Source: an uncultured Lachnospiraceae bacterium
GTDB lineage: Bacteria; Bacillota; Clostridia; Lachnospirales; Lachnospiraceae
Assembly (NCBI GenBank): GCA_947591155.1
Contig: CANQDA010000012.1
Location: 21,463-85,462, forward strand
Length of the DNA stretch: 64,000 nt
Direction of reading: 5' to 3'
In this document: positions 8,861 to 18,936 of the stretch, one piece after another
How positions within the stretch are numbered: the first letter of the stretch is position 1
Layout of the letters: each line of letters opens with the position of its first letter
Position numbers and translations under genes: made by a program
The notes under the pieces: generated by a model
Seen by the model: the letters and a program-made list of their open reading frames with translations, nothing else
Told to the model about the DNA's origin: nothing
The model's database searches: none

Positions 8861-8889
8861 TTGTCATTGCTTCGCCCATCTTATATAAT
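8861..8889 (+). promoter_or_regulatory. Sigma-A promoter of malQ
   Basis: TTGTCA (8861-8866), 17 bp spacer, TATAAT (8884-8889). The ATG that overlaps this -10 therefore cannot be the translational start, which fixes the malQ start downstream. Confidence 0.7.
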
Positions 8890-8926
8890 GAAAAAGATGA
8901 AACTAAACGAAACGAGGCACATACTT

Positions 8927-10465
<1,539 letters not shown>

Positions 10466-10485
10466 AAAGGACGAAATAATACATC

Positions 10486-11235
10486 ATGATACGTTTTATA
10501 CTGATCGTCATATTTGTCGTCTCTTTCCTGATCCTGTCCATCCCGGTCTTTCTTGTGGAGTGGGTCATCGGAAAGTTCCGCCCCGACTGGCGCGACAAGA
10601 GCTCCCTGCGCATCGTTCAGGGAGCCTTCAAGGGCGTGATATGGCTCTCAGGGGTGAAACTGACCGTCATCGGCGAGGAACGCGTCCCGAAGGACCAGGC
10701 CGTGCTCTACATCGGCAACCACCGCAGCTATTTCGACATCGTGCTGACCTACGCGCGCTGCCCCGGCCTCACAGGCTATGTTGCGAAAAAGGAAATGCTG
10801 AAGATCCCGCTGCTCTCGCGCTGGATGAAATTCCTGTACTGTCTGTTTCTCGACCGCTCCGATGTCCGCGAAGGGCTGAAGACGATCCTCGCGGCGATCG
10901 AGCAGGTCAAGCGCGGCATCTCGGTCATGATCTTCCCCGAGGGCACGAGAGGAGAGGCCGCAAGCGAGCTCGAAATGCTCCCGTTCCACGAGGGATCGTT
11001 CAAGATCGCGACAAAGACCGGCTGCCCGATCATTCCGGTCTCCATCCACAATTCCTCGGCGCTCTTCGAGGACCATCTGCCGCGTATAAAGCCGGTGCCC
11101 GTCGTGATCGAATACGGCGAACCGATCTGGCCGAAAGAGCTCCCGAAGGAACAGCAGAAATTCCTTGGCAGCTACGTACAGGGGATCATCCTCAATACGC
11201 TGAGGAGCTGCCAGGAAAGAGAGAACACACTGTGA
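10486..11235 (+). CDS. plsC: 1-acyl-sn-glycerol-3-phosphate acyltransferase
   Basis: Second acylation step of phosphatidic acid synthesis at the inner face of the membrane. 249 residues with an N-terminal hydrophobic anchor (residues 2-24), the HX4D catalytic motif NHRSYFD around residue 75, and the acceptor-binding motif FPEGTRGE around residue 146. AAAGGA precedes the ATG. It sits 20 bp after malQ with no terminator between, so co-transcription is likely although the functions are unrelated. A hairpin at 11251-11275 follows. Confidence 0.95.
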   Translation: MIRFILIVIFVVSFLILSIPVFLVEWVIGKFRPDWRDKSSLRIVQGAFKGVIWLSGVKLTVIGEERVPKDQAVLYIGNHRSYFDIVLTYARCPGLTGYVAKKEMLKIPLLSRWMKFLYCLFLDRSDVREGLKTILAAIEQVKRGISVMIFPEGTRGEAASELEMLPFHEGSFKIATKTGCPIIPVSIHNSSALFEDHLPRIKPVPVVIEYGEPIWPKELPKEQQKFLGSYVQGIILNTLRSCQERENTL

Positions 11236-11250
11236 CAATGACTTAGAGCA

Positions 11251-11275
11251 AGAGCGGACCGTCATGGCCCGCTCT
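11251..11275. terminator. Hairpin between convergent plsC and the SGNH gene
   Basis: AGAGCGGACC and GGCCCGCTCT, 10-bp arms with a 5-nt loop; on the minus strand the one mismatch becomes a G-U pair. The T-run is short on both sides. It overlaps the last codons of the minus-strand gene and could serve both transcripts. Confidence 0.55.
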
Positions 11276-12305
11276 GTTTGAAATCCTCTATAGAATCATA
11301 GAAATAATCCTCCGGATGACCGCTGTTCACCACTTCCACGAAAATGTCACAGAACAGCTTCTGCCCGCTGTCGTTCATATGCTCGATGTCGCGAAACTTA
11401 TCGTTCGTAAACACCTTCTCCCTGTCTTTGTACAACAGGAAATTGTAAAGCTTCGCACCCAGCTCTCCGGCCAGCTCTTCAAGACATTCGCTGTACGCGT
11501 CAACGTCCCCGATGATCTCCAGATTGGCTTCCGGCTGCGGCAGAACAAGAAGCGTATATTCAATATCCTTCTTCTCACAAAAGGCCGCGATCTTCTTCAT
11601 ATATTTCATCGCGCTCTCGTCGATCTGCGAGAGGCCCTGTTCTTTATACCACGTCTTTTTTTCACGGTTCGGCACGCGCTCCACCACTCCATTGAATTCC
11701 GTCGTGAAACCCATACGGGAGCCGCGTCCGGCATATTGCGTCACATCCAGATAAGGATCCTTCTTGTGCCTGATATTCTCCTTGATCGAATCAAAGGACA
11801 GATACGATTTCACATTTGTCGAAGAGAATATCGTCGCCAGAATAAGCGGCTCACTCCTCATCTCGGCCAGATAGCGGAGCCGCCATTTCCAAGTGTTCAG
11901 ATTTTTGTACGCTCCGATGTAATTCTTGTTGATGCGCGTCTTTTTGAGAGAGGGAACCGTAATCACCTGGTAAACTCTCTTGATCGGATTGTGTTCCGCG
12001 GTCTCCCGTATCAGACAGTAGCTTGAGAAGACCGGCTGCGAAGAGGTGGCGAGATTGAAGCTGCTCGTTCCGAGCTTTTCATCCAGATACGGAGCGTTGA
12101 GTGCGTAGTAGGTCACCGATGAGCCGCAGTACACGGTGTCGATCGTGCCCTCAAGCTCCCTGCGCTCCAGCTTCGACAGCCTCGTCATCGCCATTGTATA
12201 CCAGTCCTCATAGCAGTATCGAATCACGCTCTCCAAAGCAATCACAAACGCCAGCGCGATACAAAGGCGGCTGAGTACTTTCCATGCATTCTTAATATTG
12301 CGCAT
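11262..12305 (-). CDS. SGNH-type protein partnered with an MBOAT acyltransferase (DltD/AlgJ-like role)
   Basis: 347 residues with a single N-terminal transmembrane helix (about 12-30), placing the rest outside the membrane. YCGSSVTYYAL (GSS at residues 61-63) fits the block I serine region and FRDIEHMN near residue 305 fits the DxxH region of SGNH-fold esterase/acyltransferases. Its start overlaps the end of the MBOAT gene by 14 nt, so the two proteins are made together. In AlgI/AlgJ/AlgX and DltB/DltD systems the MBOAT protein carries the acyl group across the membrane and the SGNH-like partner places it on a surface polymer. Which polymer is modified here cannot be seen. Confidence 0.75.
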   Translation of the reverse strand: MRNIKNAWKVLSRLCIALAFVIALESVIRYCYEDWYTMAMTRLSKLERRELEGTIDTVYCGSSVTYYALNAPYLDEKLGTSSFNLATSSQPVFSSYCLIRETAEHNPIKRVYQVITVPSLKKTRINKNYIGAYKNLNTWKWRLRYLAEMRSEPLILATIFSSTNVKSYLSFDSIKENIRHKKDPYLDVTQYAGRGSRMGFTTEFNGVVERVPNREKKTWYKEQGLSQIDESAMKYMKKIAAFCEKKDIEYTLLVLPQPEANLEIIGDVDAYSECLEELAGELGAKLYNFLLYKDREKVFTNDKFRDIEHMNDSGQKLFCDIFVEVVNSGHPEDYFYDSIEDFKQSGP

Positions 12306-13857
12306 ACGCGAACCCTCCCGCCATAGAAGTGTTGAACAGCCCCTTGCACAGGATCACGGTCACCAACAGCAGATAGATCGCCCAGCGCACCACAATGTTC
12401 TGCCGGGCAAGCAAATCCCGCACAGACTGTTTCTCCTGAATCAAATCCACGATCATCCAGAGAAGCAAGGCGCAGAACAAAAATACCGCGTCGCCTTTCG
12501 TAATCCCCGGAAGCAGCTCTCCCAGCCAGACCGGACGTCTGAAATCCGTAAACAGTTTCCCGATAAATTTCAGGGAATCCATCGTACTCGCAGGACCCGG
12601 AAATACCTTCAACAGGCACACGATCGCAAAGGTGCGGGCGGCGGAAAACGCGTTCCAGTACCAGCTGTCCTCTCTGATATGGAAGAATTTCTTCCCACGC
12701 TTAAACACAGGCTCCAGAATCATTGCCCCCATGATAATGACGCCGTTGGCGACGCCCCACAGGATATAGCGCCAGCTCGGCTCATGCCAGAAACCGGTCG
12801 CAAACCATACGAAAAACAGCGCGAACAGAGACGGAAACAGCTTTCCGATCCTCACTCCAAACCACTTGCGGCCCTTTTTTCCGAATTTGGTCGCCGGCCT
12901 GGAAAGCGCCAGCGGGTAAAACACAAAATCACGGAACCAGGAGCTCAGGGAGATATGCCATCTTCTCCAGAACTCCGCAAGGGATTTTGAGAAGAACGGC
13001 TGGCAGAAATTTTCCATGATATGAATGCCAAACAGCTCCGACGCCCCGGCGACGATGTCCATATACCCGGAGAAATCCGCATACATCCAGACCGTCATAT
13101 AAATACAGCCCAAAATGCAGACCCAACTGCTCGACTGCTGATAGTTCGCGAAGATTTTCTGTACCACCGGATGAAAACGATCTGCGATCACAAATTTCTT
13201 GAAACAGCCCCACAGCATCCTCTGGAAACCGTAGGAAAAATTCCTGTACTCAAAGCGATGTCCCTCATACAGCTGCTCGGACATCGGCTTGTAACGGTTC
13301 ATCGGCCCCTGTGTCATCTGAGGAAAATAGACCAGGAAAAGCAGCAGCTTTGCAAAATTTTTCTGCGCATGGACGCGGCTCTTGTACACGTCAAGCAGAT
13401 ATCCGTACGCGATCAGAGTATAGAAAGAGATCCCAAGCGGCGCAAGGATTTTGGGAACGGATAGCGAAATCCCGAACAGCCCTGCCAACGGTCGAAAAAG
13501 GCCGACAAAAAAGCCGCTGTACTTGAGAGCCAGCAGGATCCCGATGCTCGGCACGGCCGCCGCGGCAAGAAGCCATCTCTGCATCCGGCGATTCTTTTTC
13601 AGAAACGCCGGATCAGCTGTCTTCTCTGCCTTCCTCCGCTTCTCCTTCTCACTTAACCGCTCCATGAGGATCCCTGCGCCCCAGATACTGACGCTGGTGA
13701 CCAGCATATAGATCGGCGAGGCCGCACTGGCAAGCGCATAGAACAGGATGCTCGCGGCGAGCAACACGATCCAGCGGAACCGAAGCGGGCACAGGACATA
13801 ATACATGAAAAATACCCCAGCCAAAAAAAGCAGGAAGAAAAGTGAATTGACCGTCAT
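12292..13857 (-). CDS. MBOAT-family membrane O-acyltransferase (AlgI/DltB-like)
   Basis: 521 residues with about ten to eleven hydrophobic segments. The family core is clear: FWRRWHISLSSWFRDFVFYP around residues 295-315, and the invariant His in TGFWHEPSWRYILWG near residue 357 (the usual sequence is FWHG, so the residue after His is changed). It would transfer an acetyl or other acyl group from a cytoplasmic donor across the membrane to its SGNH partner. GGAGG precedes the ATG. No glycosyltransferase or polymer-synthesis genes lie nearby and no D-alanine ligase dltA is present, so alginate-type polysaccharide O-acetylation is a better analogy than teichoic-acid D-alanylation. Confidence 0.9.
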   Translation of the reverse strand: MTVNSLFFLLFLAGVFFMYYVLCPLRFRWIVLLAASILFYALASAASPIYMLVTSVSIWGAGILMERLSEKEKRRKAEKTADPAFLKKNRRMQRWLLAAAAVPSIGILLALKYSGFFVGLFRPLAGLFGISLSVPKILAPLGISFYTLIAYGYLLDVYKSRVHAQKNFAKLLLFLVYFPQMTQGPMNRYKPMSEQLYEGHRFEYRNFSYGFQRMLWGCFKKFVIADRFHPVVQKIFANYQQSSSWVCILGCIYMTVWMYADFSGYMDIVAGASELFGIHIMENFCQPFFSKSLAEFWRRWHISLSSWFRDFVFYPLALSRPATKFGKKGRKWFGVRIGKLFPSLFALFFVWFATGFWHEPSWRYILWGVANGVIIMGAMILEPVFKRGKKFFHIREDSWYWNAFSAARTFAIVCLLKVFPGPASTMDSLKFIGKLFTDFRRPVWLGELLPGITKGDAVFLFCALLLWMIVDLIQEKQSVRDLLARQNIVVRWAIYLLLVTVILCKGLFNTSMAGGFAYAQY

Positions 13858-13947
13858 AGGGCGAAATGCCTCCTCGTTTCCCTTAACGCGTTTTTCTGTA
13901 GTCTAATGTAGTTCTTTGATAAAAATATGAGGCCATTTTACATGAAA

Positions 13948-13984
13948 ATACCGGACAAGTCAACTGCCTCGACCTGTCCGGTAT
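13948..13984 (-). terminator. Intrinsic terminator after spoVG
   Basis: Minus strand ATACCGGACA pairs with TGTCCGGTAT, followed by TTTTC. It lies 20 nt after the spoVG stop. Confidence 0.75.
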
Positions 13985-14004
13985 CCGATTTCTCAGAGAT
14001 CATT

Positions 14005-14280
14005 TTATGCTTCTTCTGGTGATTCCGCCGCCGCCTTCTCATACTCGTCGAGAATGATCTGCTGGATCTTCTCTCTCGTCTCTGAGTTGATCGGATGAGC
14101 GATATCTCTGTATTCCCCATCCGCTGCCTTTCGGCTCGGCATTGCTATGAAAAGACCTTTCTCTCCTTCAATCACCTTGATGTCATGTACTACGAATTCG
14201 TCGTCAAGCGTTATGGACACGACGGCTTTCATTTTGCCGTCCTTCGCCACTTTTCTAACTCTCACATCTGTTATCACCAT
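14005..14280 (-). CDS. spoVG: Septation/stage V sporulation regulator SpoVG
   Basis: Small nucleic-acid-binding regulator; in Bacillus, Listeria and Staphylococcus relatives it affects septation, sporulation, capsule and virulence gene expression. 91 residues from the ATG at 14280 ([11 protein letters not shown]), chosen because GGGGGA lies 7 nt upstream; the frame extends 31 codons further up without a ribosome site. The N-terminal ITDVRVRKV and the motif [20 protein letters not shown] are diagnostic, followed by an acidic C-terminal tail. It follows glgD by 123 bp on the same strand and has its own terminator. Confidence 0.96.
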   Translation of the reverse strand: MVITDVRVRKVAKDGKMKAVVSITLDDEFVVHDIKVIEGEKGLFIAMPSRKAADGEYRDIAHPINSETREKIQQIILDEYEKAAAESPEEA

Positions 14281-14403
14281 AATATTTTCCCCCATGGTCT
14301 CCTGATAGTTTTCGTAACTGTTCAGTACCTTCACAGTTCCGACTTTTCTTTTGACAACATCATTCGGAAGCAATTCGGGGGGCTGTACCCCGTATATTAT
14401 GTC

Positions 14404-15522
14404 TTACAGGACGTAGCGTTCGTTTGATTCGACCACAATCTTAATCCCATCCTCACCGGTGTAACGCGAATTTGCCCGAATGGTATCGCGGCTCTCGACA
14501 ATACAGTTCTCGAGATAGACGTTATCGCCGAGATACACATCATTTAATACAATAGAATTCTTGATGACGCATCCTTCTCCCACGAATACTTTTTTGAAGA
14601 TCACGGAGTTCTCCACGTATCCGTTGATGATGGAACCGTTCGCGACCAGGCTGTTCTTTACCATACTGCCCGGATTATATTTCGCCGGCGGATTGTCATC
14701 AACCTTCGAATGTACATCCGGATACTCCCGGAAAAAGTAGTCCCGCACTTCCTTTTTGAGGAAATCCATGTTCGTCTGGTAGTAGGACTCCACCGAGGCG
14801 ATATTGCTCCAGTACTCCTTCATCTTGTATCCGAAGATCCGCTTTACGTCCTTGTAGCGGATCAGTACATCCTTGACAAAATCATGCCTTCCTTCTTCCA
14901 CCGACTTCTCGATCAGCTCGATCAGCTGACGTCTGCGGATCACATAGATGCCGCAGGAGACGGTGTGCGAGGACGCCGCCATCGGCTTCTCGTCGAACTG
15001 GACGATCCGGCTCTCCTCGTTCATCTGCAGGATGCCGAATCTCGTGACGTCCTCCGACGCCGGGACATCCTTGCACACGACCGTGATATCCGCCTTCTTC
15101 TCAATGTGGTACTCAAGCACCTTCGCGTAATCCAGCTTGTAGATGCCGTCGCCTGAGGCAATCACAACATACGGCTCATGGCACTCCTTGAGGAAGTCGA
15201 GATTCTGATGGATCGCGTCGGCCGTGCCTCTGTACCAGAAGTCATTGTCCGAAGTCACCATCGGAGGGAACACGAAAAGCCCTCCCTGTTTTCTGCCGAA
15301 GTCCCACCATTTGGATGAGCTCAAATGCTGGTTGAGCGAGCGGGAGTTGTACTGTGTCAGCACCGCCACCTTCTGAATATTTGAGTTCGACATGCTGCTC
15401 AGCGCGAAATCAATGCTCCGAAAGCTGCCCGCGATCGGCATAGCCGCGATCGCCCTCTTGTTCGACAGTTCCCTCATCCGAAAGCTGTTGCCCCCGGCCA
15501 AAATCATACCTACTGCTCTCAT
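14404..15522 (-). CDS. glgD: Glucose-1-phosphate adenylyltransferase regulatory-type subunit
   Basis: 372-residue paralogue of GlgC with a nucleotidyltransferase-like N-terminus ([20 protein letters not shown]) and a left-handed beta-helix hexapeptide C-terminus ([20 protein letters not shown]). The catalytic signature is degraded compared with GlgC: the GGxGxRL loop is [10 protein letters not shown]. In Firmicutes GlgD pairs with GlgC and raises activity of the heterotetramer that makes ADP-glucose for glycogen. Its ATG overlaps the glgC stop by 4 nt (ATGA), which supports coupled translation and a fixed subunit ratio. Confidence 0.95.
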   Translation of the reverse strand: MRAVGMILAGGNSFRMRELSNKRAIAAMPIAGSFRSIDFALSSMSNSNIQKVAVLTQYNSRSLNQHLSSSKWWDFGRKQGGLFVFPPMVTSDNDFWYRGTADAIHQNLDFLKECHEPYVVIASGDGIYKLDYAKVLEYHIEKKADITVVCKDVPASEDVTRFGILQMNEESRIVQFDEKPMAASSHTVSCGIYVIRRRQLIELIEKSVEEGRHDFVKDVLIRYKDVKRIFGYKMKEYWSNIASVESYYQTNMDFLKKEVRDYFFREYPDVHSKVDDNPPAKYNPGSMVKNSLVANGSIINGYVENSVIFKKVFVGEGCVIKNSIVLNDVYLGDNVYLENCIVESRDTIRANSRYTGEDGIKIVVESNERYVL

Positions 15523-16793
15523 TGGACATCACCTGCCTTATCTAAAGTCTCTCCGCTTTCCAGGACTCCATTCGGATAATCCTCCGGCACGGTGACGCCT
15601 GTGACAGCGGTATTTTTGCCTATTCTGACATTCTCCGGGATCACCGCTTTCTCCCCGATGACAGCCAGACCGAACGCGTAGACAGACGGCTTGACCTTAT
15701 TCGGAAGCTCCTCCCCGATGCCAATCTGCGCGCCCTTGCCGATCACCGCGTTCTCCGCGATGATGCCTTTCTCCACAACGGCGCCCTCGCCGATCACCGC
15801 ATTCTGCATGATGATGGAATCCCTCACGACCGCGCCTTTCTCCACAACCACCCCGCAGCCGATGATGGAATTGTACACCTCTCCGTAGATCTCCGAACCG
15901 TCGCCGATCAGGCTGCGCTCGATCACCGAGTCCGCTGATACAAACTGCGGCGGAAGAATGTCGTTCGTCGTGTAGATCTTCCAGAACTCCTCGTACAGAT
16001 TGAACTCCGGAATGATGTCGATCAGCTCCATGTTCGCCTCCCAGTAGGAGCCGAGCGTCCCGACGTCCTTCCAATAGCCGTTGTACTCGTACGCCACGAG
16101 CGTTTCGCCCTTCTCATGGCAGTACGGAATGACATGCTTGCCGAAGTCGCAGTTGCTCTGCTCGGAGAGCGAAATCAGCGCCTCCTTAAGCGCCGGCCAC
16201 GAGAAAATGTAGATGCCCATGGAAGCGAGATTACTCTTCGGCTCCTTCGGCTTCTCCTGAAACTCCGTGATCTTGCCGTCCTCGTCCGCCACCACGATAC
16301 CAAAGCGGCTCGCCTCCTCCTGAGGCACCGGCATCACGGCGATGCTGACGTCCGCGTTGTGCGCCTTGTGGAAATCCAACATCACTTCGTAATCCATCTT
16401 ATAGATATGGTCGCCGGAAAGGATCAGCACGTAATCCGGATTGTAGGATTCCATGTAAGCCAGATTCTGGTAGATCGCGTTGGCCGTGCCCGTGTACCAC
16501 TCGGTCTTGCCCACCTTCTCGTACGGGGGAAGCACCGTCACGCCGCCCACGTTGCGGTCAAGATCCCACGGAATACCGATGCCGATGTGCGTGTTCAGCC
16601 GCAGCGGCTGGTATTGGGTGAGGACGCCGACCGTGTCGATGCCGGAATTGATACAGTTGCTCAGCGGAAAATCGATGATGCGGTATTTCCCGCCGAACGC
16701 GACCGCCGGCTTGGCCACCTTGGACGTAAGTACGCCGAGACGGCTCCCCTGCCCGCCTGCCAGAAGCATGGCTATCATTTCTTTTTTAACCAC
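15519..16793 (-). CDS. glgC: Glucose-1-phosphate adenylyltransferase, catalytic subunit
   Basis: Makes ADP-glucose and pyrophosphate from glucose-1-phosphate and ATP, the committed step of bacterial glycogen synthesis. 424 residues. [16 protein letters not shown] is the nucleotide loop, [15 protein letters not shown] the activator and substrate region, [12 protein letters not shown] the catalytic aspartate region, and residues about 300-400 form a hexapeptide-repeat beta-helix. AGAGGTGATTACAGG precedes the ATG region and a promoter lies at 16827-16855. No glgA, glgB or glgP is in the window; malQ is the nearest related gene. Confidence 0.97.
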   Translation of the reverse strand: MVKKEMIAMLLAGGQGSRLGVLTSKVAKPAVAFGGKYRIIDFPLSNCINSGIDTVGVLTQYQPLRLNTHIGIGIPWDLDRNVGGVTVLPPYEKVGKTEWYTGTANAIYQNLAYMESYNPDYVLILSGDHIYKMDYEVMLDFHKAHNADVSIAVMPVPQEEASRFGIVVADEDGKITEFQEKPKEPKSNLASMGIYIFSWPALKEALISLSEQSNCDFGKHVIPYCHEKGETLVAYEYNGYWKDVGTLGSYWEANMELIDIIPEFNLYEEFWKIYTTNDILPPQFVSADSVIERSLIGDGSEIYGEVYNSIIGCGVVVEKGAVVRDSIIMQNAVIGEGAVVEKGIIAENAVIGKGAQIGIGEELPNKVKPSVYAFGLAVIGEKAVIPENVRIGKNTAVTGVTVPEDYPNGVLESGETLDKAGDVQ

Positions 16794-16826
16794 CTGTAAT
16801 CACCTCTTGCTGTATTAATTTCTACC

Positions 16827-16855
16827 ATTATAGCACAGCTTTTCCAATTAGTGAA
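16827..16855 (-). promoter_or_regulatory. Putative promoter of glgC-glgD
   Basis: Minus strand TTCACT (16850-16855), 17 bp spacer, TATAAT (16827-16832). Perfect -10 with a 4/6 -35. Confidence 0.6.
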
Positions 16856-17090
16856 CATTTTTTACAAATATTTCTTTTCTTTTTCAACTTTTTTATTATA
16901 AATGGCATAATCCCGATTTCAGGGCCACATTTTCCACTATTATAATTTTGCTATTCTGCTCTGTTTATTCGATTATTTTTGTTAATTTCCACCGTATCCG
17001 ACAACTTCTCCCACTCAATTAAGACAAATTTGGCACAATTTTGCAGTATTGTCTAATTTCTTTTTGTTTTGTGTGCGGATACAAAAAGTC

Positions 17091-17119
17091 TTGGATTTTT
17101 CCATTGAAGAGCGTATACT
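17091..17119 (+). promoter_or_regulatory. Putative promoter of murC
   Basis: TTGGAT (17091-17096), 17 bp spacer, TATACT (17114-17119). It gives a leader of about 100 nt. Confidence 0.6.
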
Positions 17120-17160
17120 GTAATAGAATATTATCCGCATGGAGGATCTACATAAGTTAC

Positions 17161-17190
17161 GATCCGGCTCATCGCCTGAACGGCCGGATC
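17161..17190 (+). other. Hairpin in the murC leader
   Basis: GATCCGGC and GCCGGATC, perfect 8-bp arms with a 14-nt loop, about 36 nt before the murC ATG. No T-run follows. Function unknown. Confidence 0.35.
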
Positions 17191-17226
17191 GCGGACGTAC
17201 ATATTAATAGATAAGGAGATTTTCAA

Positions 17227-18603
17227 ATGTATCAGATAAATTATGATCAGCCGGTACACGTTCACTTTATGGGGATCGGAGGGATCAGCATGAGCGGACT
17301 GGCCGCCGTTCTCCTGAAGCGCGGCTTCACCGTGAGCGGTTCCGACGCCCGGAAGAGTCCCCTGACCGAATGGCTGAGCGGACTGGGCGCCTCCGTCTCT
17401 TTCCCCCAGAGCGCAGGGAACATCAAAGACGGAATCGACGTCGTCGTGTACACGGCCGCGATCCATCCCGACAATCCGGAATTTCAGGCGGCGCAGGCAA
17501 AGGGCATCCCGATGCTGACGCGGGCTGAGCTTCTCGGCCAGCTCATGAGAAACTACCCCACCTCCGTGGCCGTATCCGGCACACACGGCAAGACGACGAC
17601 GACCTCCATGCTTTCCCATATCATGATGAAATGCGAGCTCGATCCCACGATCTCGGTCGGGGGCATGCTCCCGTCGATCGGCGGCAATGTCCGCATCGGC
17701 GCCTCGGAGTATTTTCTGACCGAGGCCTGTGAGTACACGAACAGCTTTCTGAGCCTGTTTCCGACACTGGCGATCGTGCTGAACATCGACGCCGACCACC
17801 TGGATTTTTTTAAAGATCTTGACGACATCCGCCATTCCTTCCGGCAGTTCTCCGAACAGATCCCTGCAGAGGGGGCGCTGGTCATCAACGCGGAGATCCC
17901 GCGGTTTGACGAGCTCACCGCCGGTCTTGCCTGCCGCGTCGTGAGCTTTGGCGTCGGATGCGGCGAATATCAGGCCGTGAATATCAGCTACAACGAACTC
18001 GGCTGCGGATCCTTCGATCTGAAGCGGGGCGATGAGATTCTGGGACGCTTTTCACTCTCCGTCCCCGGCAGGCACAATATCTCGAATGCCTGCGCCGCGC
18101 TTGCTGCCGGCTTCCTGCTCGGTCTTCCCGCGGATGCGATGGCGGCCGGGCTCTCCGAATTCAAGGGAACGGACCGCCGCTTCCAGAAGAAAGGCGAGAT
18201 CGGCGGCGTGACGATCATTGACGACTACGCGCATCATCCGACCGAGATTCGCGTCACGCTCGAAGCGGCGAAGAAGTTGCCGTACCGCCAGGTATGGTGT
18301 GTGTTCCAGCCCCACACCTACACCCGCACGAAAGCGCTGATGGACGATTTCGTGAAGGCGCTCTCCATCGCCGACAAAGTCGTGCTCGCCGACATCTACG
18401 CGGCGCGCGAGACCGACACGCTCGGGATCAACTCCGACCAGCTGCGGCAGAAGCTCGCCGACCTGGGAAAGGAAGCCTGGTACTTCCCGACCTTTGATGA
18501 GATCGAGACTTTCCTGCTCGGCCACTGCGCCCCCGGCGACCTGCTCATCACGATGGGGGCAGGGGACGTCGTGAAAATCGGGGAAAAGATATTAGGGTTG
18601 TGA
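17227..18603 (+). CDS. murC: UDP-N-acetylmuramate--L-alanine ligase
   Basis: Adds L-alanine to UDP-MurNAc with ATP, the first amino-acid step of peptidoglycan precursor synthesis in the cytoplasm. 458 residues, normal length. Rossmann-like N-terminus HFMGIGGISMSGLA (about 14-27), ATP-binding loop SGTHGKTTTTSML near residue 118, central IDDYAHHPTEIRVTL and C-terminal VFQPHTYTRTKAL. AAGGAG lies at good distance before the ATG. It stands alone rather than in a mur-fts cluster and is followed by a terminator hairpin and DnaA boxes. Confidence 0.97.
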   Translation: MYQINYDQPVHVHFMGIGGISMSGLAAVLLKRGFTVSGSDARKSPLTEWLSGLGASVSFPQSAGNIKDGIDVVVYTAAIHPDNPEFQAAQAKGIPMLTRAELLGQLMRNYPTSVAVSGTHGKTTTTSMLSHIMMKCELDPTISVGGMLPSIGGNVRIGASEYFLTEACEYTNSFLSLFPTLAIVLNIDADHLDFFKDLDDIRHSFRQFSEQIPAEGALVINAEIPRFDELTAGLACRVVSFGVGCGEYQAVNISYNELGCGSFDLKRGDEILGRFSLSVPGRHNISNACAALAAGFLLGLPADAMAAGLSEFKGTDRRFQKKGEIGGVTIIDDYAHHPTEIRVTLEAAKKLPYRQVWCVFQPHTYTRTKALMDDFVKALSIADKVVLADIYAARETDTLGINSDQLRQKLADLGKEAWYFPTFDEIETFLLGHCAPGDLLITMGAGDVVKIGEKILGL

Positions 18604-18638
18604 TCCGTTTTATAAATAATCTTATAAACAAATTTGTC

Positions 18639-18678
18639 AACAGCGGAAGCCGCGGGACCTGTCCCGTTTTCCGCTGTT
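18639..18678 (+). terminator. Terminator hairpin after murC
   Basis: AACAGCGGAA pairs with TTCCGCTGTT and, inside, CGGGAC with GTCCCG. The sequence after the right arm is TTATCCACA rather than a pure T-run: the first DnaA box overlaps the end of the stem by 2 nt. Confidence 0.6.
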
Positions 18679-18849
18679 ATCCACATTATCCACAGACTTA
18701 TGCACAATAGACCGCCTCAAATTCGTCCACTATTTTGTGGACTGAGCCGTTGACATAACATTATGGGACAATTCCTGTCGATTCTGCGCGTCCGCTCCTT
18801 TCTTCCTGTTATTGTCAACTTTTTATCCACATTATCCACATAATCCACA
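18677..18849 (+). promoter_or_regulatory. Cluster of six DnaA boxes in two tandem triplets
   Basis: Consensus TTATNCACA. First triplet: TTATCCACA at 18677-18685 and 18686-18694, TTATGCACA at 18698-18706. Second triplet: TTATCCACA at 18823-18831 and 18832-18840, TAATCCACA (one mismatch) at 18841-18849. All face the same way. The region lies between murC and the dnaD-like gene and is preceded by an AT-rich stretch (18608-18640). DnaA binding is inferred from the sequence match. Confidence 0.75.
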
Positions 18850-18936
18850 TGATCGCTTCCTTTTCCGCCCCCAAAACTGCCTGTTCTCATTTGCGCTAAA
18901 ATATGATAAGATGGACATGTCATGGAGGGAGAAGCA

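Larger units (their letters stand above)
16794..17226. other. AT-rich divergent intergenic region between glgC and murC
   Basis: 433 bp that is strikingly AT-rich against its neighbours, with T-rich runs. It contains the two divergent promoters listed separately and the murC leader hairpin. No open frame of merit and no further repeat was found. Confidence 0.6.

Noticed and set aside
8756..8926. N-terminal extension of MalQ
   Set aside because: The malQ promoter lies inside it and the added residues do not match family 77.
13848..13870. ATAGGGCGA box of family B upstream of the MBOAT gene
   Set aside because: It overlaps the start codon region and ribosome site and has none of the other family B boxes.
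17139..17207. Short leader peptide before murC
   Set aside because: A 22-codon frame exists but has no ribosome site and no attenuation features.
18604..18936. Chromosomal origin of replication
   Set aside because: DnaA boxes are dense, but dnaA, dnaN, recF and rpmH are not nearby and no DnaA-trio was seen; a secondary DnaA cluster is more likely.
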